Shown here in pieces: positions 60,799 to 64,000 of a stretch of DNA of 64,000 nucleotides. How positions within the stretch are numbered: the first letter of the stretch is position 1; every line of letters starts with the position of its first letter. Both the position numbers and the translations under genes were made by a program. A model generated the notes under the pieces. That model was not told where the DNA came from and did no database searches. It worked only from the letters and a program-made list of their open reading frames with translations. The stretch is from Anoxybacillus ayderensis (GTDB lineage Bacteria; Bacillota; Bacilli; Bacillales; Anoxybacillaceae). The stretch is taken from positions 124,001-188,000 of the forward strand of contig NZ_JXTG01000002.1 of NCBI RefSeq assembly GCF_000833605.1. The letters are read 5' to 3'.

Positions 60799-62975
60799 TG
60801 ACTTTTTATGCAAAATCGGAGGGAAAAGAGACGATTCGTGAACATACGGATCGTCTCCTTCATAATTTAAACTTGTTAAAAAATGCTTACGGTTACAAAT
60901 TCATGTTAATGGACGAGCGAATGTGGAAGCTGTTAGAAATAGCTGTGCAATATCATGATGTTGGCAAAGCAAATACGGTATTTCAAAACAAAATTCGTCA
61001 AGTAATTCATGAATCCGTGTTAGAAACAGATGTAGAAACAAATGTGCCTCACAATTATTTATCAGTAGGATGTATCCCGCTAAAACAGCTAGACTTCACG
61101 AAAGAAGAAGAGCGACTGCTTATTCACGCAGTCGGTTATCACCATGAGCGTGAGCAATTTCCAGAAAAAGAAATGATTCGTCATATTTTAGAAAACGATA
61201 TAAAGCAACAGTTACCACAACTAAGTGAACATATGGGATTACCTATGACAGAAAAATTTTCATATCGATTCGTTGATCGATTGTTAAAGCGATATACGTA
61301 TCATGACGGAGAAGAGTTTTGGAAATATGTCATGATTAAAGGATTGCTACATCGTTTAGACCATGCGGCATCTGCTCATATGGATGTCGAAAGAGATGTA
61401 GAAAAATCAATTTACATAAATGTAAATGAATATATGCAAAAACAAGGATTTTATAAAAACGATTTGCAACAATTTGCTGAACAACATCATGATAAGCATG
61501 TGATCGCGATCGCACAAACGGGAATGGGTAAAACGGAAGCAGCCCTTTTATGGATTCGAGATGATAAAGCATTTTTTACATTGCCACTTCGAGTGAGCAT
61601 TAATGCGATATACGACAGAATAAAAGAAAAAATGGGCTATGACGCGGTTGGGTTGTTACACTCCACGAGCGTGCATTATTTAGTAGACAAGGAGGAAAAT
61701 TGGGAAGAATTAAAACAGCAGTCTGAACATTATGCGAAGAAGTTATTGCTTACAACCATTGATCAAATTTTAAAGTTCCCGTTTTATTATAAAGGTTTTG
61801 AAAAGGAACTAGCAGCGATGGCGAATGCAAAAATAGTAATCGACGAGATACAAGCATATGAGCCGAGAATTGCAGCGATGTTAATCAAAGCATTAGAAAT
61901 GATCCATCGTGTAGGTGGGAAATTTATGATTATGACTGCCACACTTCCAACTTTATATTTGGATGAGCTAAAACAGCGAAATGTGATTGACAACGACCAG
62001 ATTGTAGTTGGGGAGTTCATCGATACAAGCGTACACCGTCACCGTATTCGCATGCGTGCGGAGGGGATTGAGGAAACAATCGGAGAAATGTTAGAACTGG
62101 GCGAAACGTCACAAGTGCTTGTCATTGTCAATACTGTTCGTAAGGCAATGAGTCTTTATGATAAATTTTTAGACTGTGATACACAAGTCCCTATCTACTT
62201 ACTCCATTCGCAATTCACACAAGAAGATCGTCAGTTGTTGGAAAAGCGCATTAAACAATTTAACGAAAAAAATGAACGAGGAATTTGGATTACGACGCAA
62301 CTCGTCGAGGCGAGTATTGACATTGATTTTGATTATTTGTTTACCGAAATGTCAACGTTAGATAGCTTGTTTCAACGTTTCGGACGTTGTTACCGTAAAA
62401 GAGCACTAGACCATGACCATTGCAATATTCACATTTTTACTGAAAAGATCTCTGGCATTCCAAGAGTATATAACGAACATCTTGTAAATGAGAGCATTCG
62501 GCTGTTAGAGCAATACGATTACCAAATTGTTGACGAACGTGCCAAGGTAGAAATGGTAAAGCAGCTATATGATCGAAAACAATTAAAGGGCACATCATTT
62601 TTGAAAGAGTTTGAAGATGCCTTATATATGTTTGACAATCTCGATCCATACGGAATGGATAAACGTGAGGCGCAACAAAAACTGCGTGATATTCAAAACA
62701 TCCAAGTTATTACGCGGCAAATGTATGATCAAATTGAGCATCTATTCGAGCAATATAAAAAAGAAAGAGAATGGAGAAAGCGGTTGAAATTACGAATGGA
62801 AATTGAAAAGAAAACAGTTAGCGTCCAGCGATATGTAGCGGAAAAATATGTGTCGGAGCGGTTGCCAAAGCCATTTGACCACATATATATTGCCTATGTT
62901 CAATATGACTTTAATCGTGAACAGTTGAAAGGAAAAGGCATTTTATTGGACAAACCTTCATCCAATCAACATTAA
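60798..62975 (+). CDS. cas3: Cas3 HD nuclease-helicase
   Basis: 725 residues. Degrades target DNA recruited by Cascade. N-terminal HD domain (H16 in EHTDRLLHNL, HD at 53-54 in YHDVGKAN, YHHEREQ), then superfamily 2 helicase: Walker A TGMGKT (K245, T246), D349-E-I-Q, MTATLP, and QRFGRCYRK motif VI. HD and helicase are fused in one chain. ATG 60798 is 7 bases after AGGAGG; ATG 60795 is also possible. Confidence 0.95.
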   Translation: MTFYAKSEGKETIREHTDRLLHNLNLLKNAYGYKFMLMDERMWKLLEIAVQYHDVGKANTVFQNKIRQVIHESVLETDVETNVPHNYLSVGCIPLKQLDFTKEEERLLIHAVGYHHEREQFPEKEMIRHILENDIKQQLPQLSEHMGLPMTEKFSYRFVDRLLKRYTYHDGEEFWKYVMIKGLLHRLDHAASAHMDVERDVEKSIYINVNEYMQKQGFYKNDLQQFAEQHHDKHVIAIAQTGMGKTEAALLWIRDDKAFFTLPLRVSINAIYDRIKEKMGYDAVGLLHSTSVHYLVDKEENWEELKQQSEHYAKKLLLTTIDQILKFPFYYKGFEKELAAMANAKIVIDEIQAYEPRIAAMLIKALEMIHRVGGKFMIMTATLPTLYLDELKQRNVIDNDQIVVGEFIDTSVHRHRIRMRAEGIEETIGEMLELGETSQVLVIVNTVRKAMSLYDKFLDCDTQVPIYLLHSQFTQEDRQLLEKRIKQFNEKNERGIWITTQLVEASIDIDFDYLFTEMSTLDSLFQRFGRCYRKRALDHDHCNIHIFTEKISGIPRVYNEHLVNESIRLLEQYDYQIVDERAKVEMVKQLYDRKQLKGTSFLKEFEDALYMFDNLDPYGMDKREAQQKLRDIQNIQVITRQMYDQIEHLFEQYKKEREWRKRLKLRMEIEKKTVSVQRYVAEKYVSERLPKPFDHIYIAYVQYDFNREQLKGKGILLDKPSSNQH

Positions 62976-62991
62976 GAGGGAGTTTATATTC

Positions 62992-63489
62992 ATGGTTAGT
63001 GGTGTGCAAATGCAGTATTACAAAGTGTGTAAGCGGAAACTATGGTTGTTTTCAAAAGGAATTGCGATGGAAAATGAACATGAACGTGTCATTGAGGGAA
63101 AGATTTTACACGAGCGGGCTTATCCACGTTTGGAAGATAGGGAAATTTTGGTTGATGATACATTCAAGTTAGATGCTTTAGATAAGGAGTATGTTCGCGA
63201 AATTAAGATCTCTAGCAAAATGTCAGAAGCCGATCGATTTCAAATGTTGTATTACTTATATGAGCTAAAGAAACGGGGCATTACGAAGAAGGGATTGATT
63301 AGCTATACGAAGGAGCGGAAAACAGAAGAGGTAGAACTGACAGAAAAAGATGAGAGTGTGATTGAAAAGGCGATAAAGGAGATTTATGTCATTTTACAAT
63401 CTCCTTTTCCACCACGGTTAAAAAAACTTCCTTACTGTACAAAATGCGCATATTATGAATTTTGTTTTGCGCTAGAAGGTGATGATTAA
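62992..63489 (+). CDS. cas4: Cas4 Fe-S exonuclease
   Basis: 165 residues. Trims and orients prespacers during adaptation, with PAM selection. Four Fe-S cysteines are present: C13 and C149, C152, C158 (YCTKCAYYEFC). RecB-like nuclease residues: H40, the LDALD region, E70-x-K72 and QMLYYLY. cas1 starts immediately after the stop with no gap. Confidence 0.93.
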   Translation: MVSGVQMQYYKVCKRKLWLFSKGIAMENEHERVIEGKILHERAYPRLEDREILVDDTFKLDALDKEYVREIKISSKMSEADRFQMLYYLYELKKRGITKKGLISYTKERKTEEVELTEKDESVIEKAIKEIYVILQSPFPPRLKKLPYCTKCAYYEFCFALEGDD

Positions 63490-64000
63490 ATGTTACGAGA
63501 TCACTATATTTTTTCTAACGGCAGATTGAAAAGAAAAGATAATACGCTATACTTTTTGGATGAACAAGAAAATAAAAAGAGCCTTCCTGTTCATCAAACG
63601 GATAATTTATATGTATTTGGAGAAGTAGATTTAAACTCGTCGTTATTGAACCTATTGAGCCAGCATGATGTTCATCTTCATGTATTTAATTACTATGGTT
63701 TTTATGCAGGAACGTTTTGTCCGCGAAATAAAAAAGTTTCAGGATTTACTGTGGTACAACAAAGTGCCCATTATCTCGATCACGAGAAACGACTACATAT
63801 GGCGAGGTTGTTTTTGCAAAGTGCCGTGCATCATATGCTACGGAATATTCGACGATACAAAGAAAAAACGGAGCAATATGTAAAAGACATCGAAGAAGAA
63901 GCGAAAAAGATGGATAGTGCTACGACAATTCAAGAGCTAATGGGGTTAGAGGGACGCATTCGCCAACATTATTATCAGTCATTTAATGCAATTTTGAAGC
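63490..64000 (+). CDS. cas1: Cas1 integrase, N-terminal part (cut by window edge)
   Basis: The reading frame opens with ATG 63490 directly after the cas4 stop and remains open to the end of the window (170 complete codons). MLRDHYIFSNGRLKRKDNTL, HLHVFNYYGFYAGTF, then LEGRIRQHYYQSFNAIL with the first metal-binding Glu of Cas1 (residue 154). The C-terminal His and Asp/Glu residues and cas2 should follow beyond the window. Together with Cas2 and Cas4 it inserts new spacers. Confidence 0.94.
   Translation, partial: MLRDHYIFSNGRLKRKDNTLYFLDEQENKKSLPVHQTDNLYVFGEVDLNSSLLNLLSQHDVHLHVFNYYGFYAGTFCPRNKKVSGFTVVQQSAHYLDHEKRLHMARLFLQSAVHHMLRNIRRYKEKTEQYVKDIEEEAKKMDSATTIQELMGLEGRIRQHYYQSFNAILK

Overview
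The window looks like the chromosome of a moderately thermophilic, spore-forming Bacillaceae bacterium, most likely Anoxybacillus or a close Geobacillus relative. The reasons are the AT-leaning base composition, the sporulation genes (safA, coxA, bofC, spoVB), the strong Shine-Dalgarno sites with many TTG/GTG starts, and a gene order that follows the Bacillus subtilis yrb-yrv-yrr-yrh segment almost gene for gene. Genus assignment is inference; no database was searched.

Layout. 1-3900: spore coat/cortex genes with nadE inserted, a YebC-family protein and bofC. 3930-8330: a Holliday-junction and queuosine operon (ruvA, ruvB, a DUF2905 membrane protein, queA, tgt, yajC). 8330-13700: membrane functions (yrzE, yrbG, spoVB, comN, secDF). 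13750-20330: a cation transporter, recJ, apt, rel and dtd. 20330-22060: a highly structured intergenic element, an unlisted 57-residue HTH-like gene and a cell-wall amidase. 22060-25770: a His T-box, hisS-aspS and 6S RNA. 25800-34750: tcdA, an RND exporter with a TetR-type operator, its likely TetR regulator, rarA, cymR and the cysteine desulfurase-mnmA pair for tRNA thiolation. 34780-39400: TPR protein, recD2, two very small genes and yrrI. 39400-51200: an Ala T-box with alaS, the yrzL-yrrK-yrzB set, mltG, the wobble-uridine modification genes trmR-trhP1-trhP2, udk, greA, a class B PBP and yrrS. 51200-55300: yrzA and the methionine-to-cysteine recycling operon yrrT-mtnN-mccA-mccB-yrhC, likely controlled by the CymR encoded about 20 kb upstream.

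55300-64000 is the accessory region: a type I-B CRISPR-Cas locus of the Cst/DevR (Tneap-like) kind. It holds a one-spacer CRISPR with an intact first repeat and a degenerate second repeat behind a strong promoter. A secreted thermonuclease-like gene lies on the other strand. The operon then reads cas6-cas8b-cas7-cas5-cas3-cas4-cas1, with cas1 running off the edge. Inside cas8b a textbook ribosome binding site precedes an in-frame ATG that would make a separate 106-residue Cas11 small subunit.

The points most worth following up are the one-spacer unit, which might be an ordinary array remnant or a CreR-like regulatory guide; the interleaved (pseudoknot-capable) inverted repeats upstream of the leader promoter; the terminator-like palindrome just before repeat 1; the internal cas11 start; the multi-stem element at 20364-20482; and three genes whose ribosome binding site lies in the 3' arm of an upstream inverted repeat.
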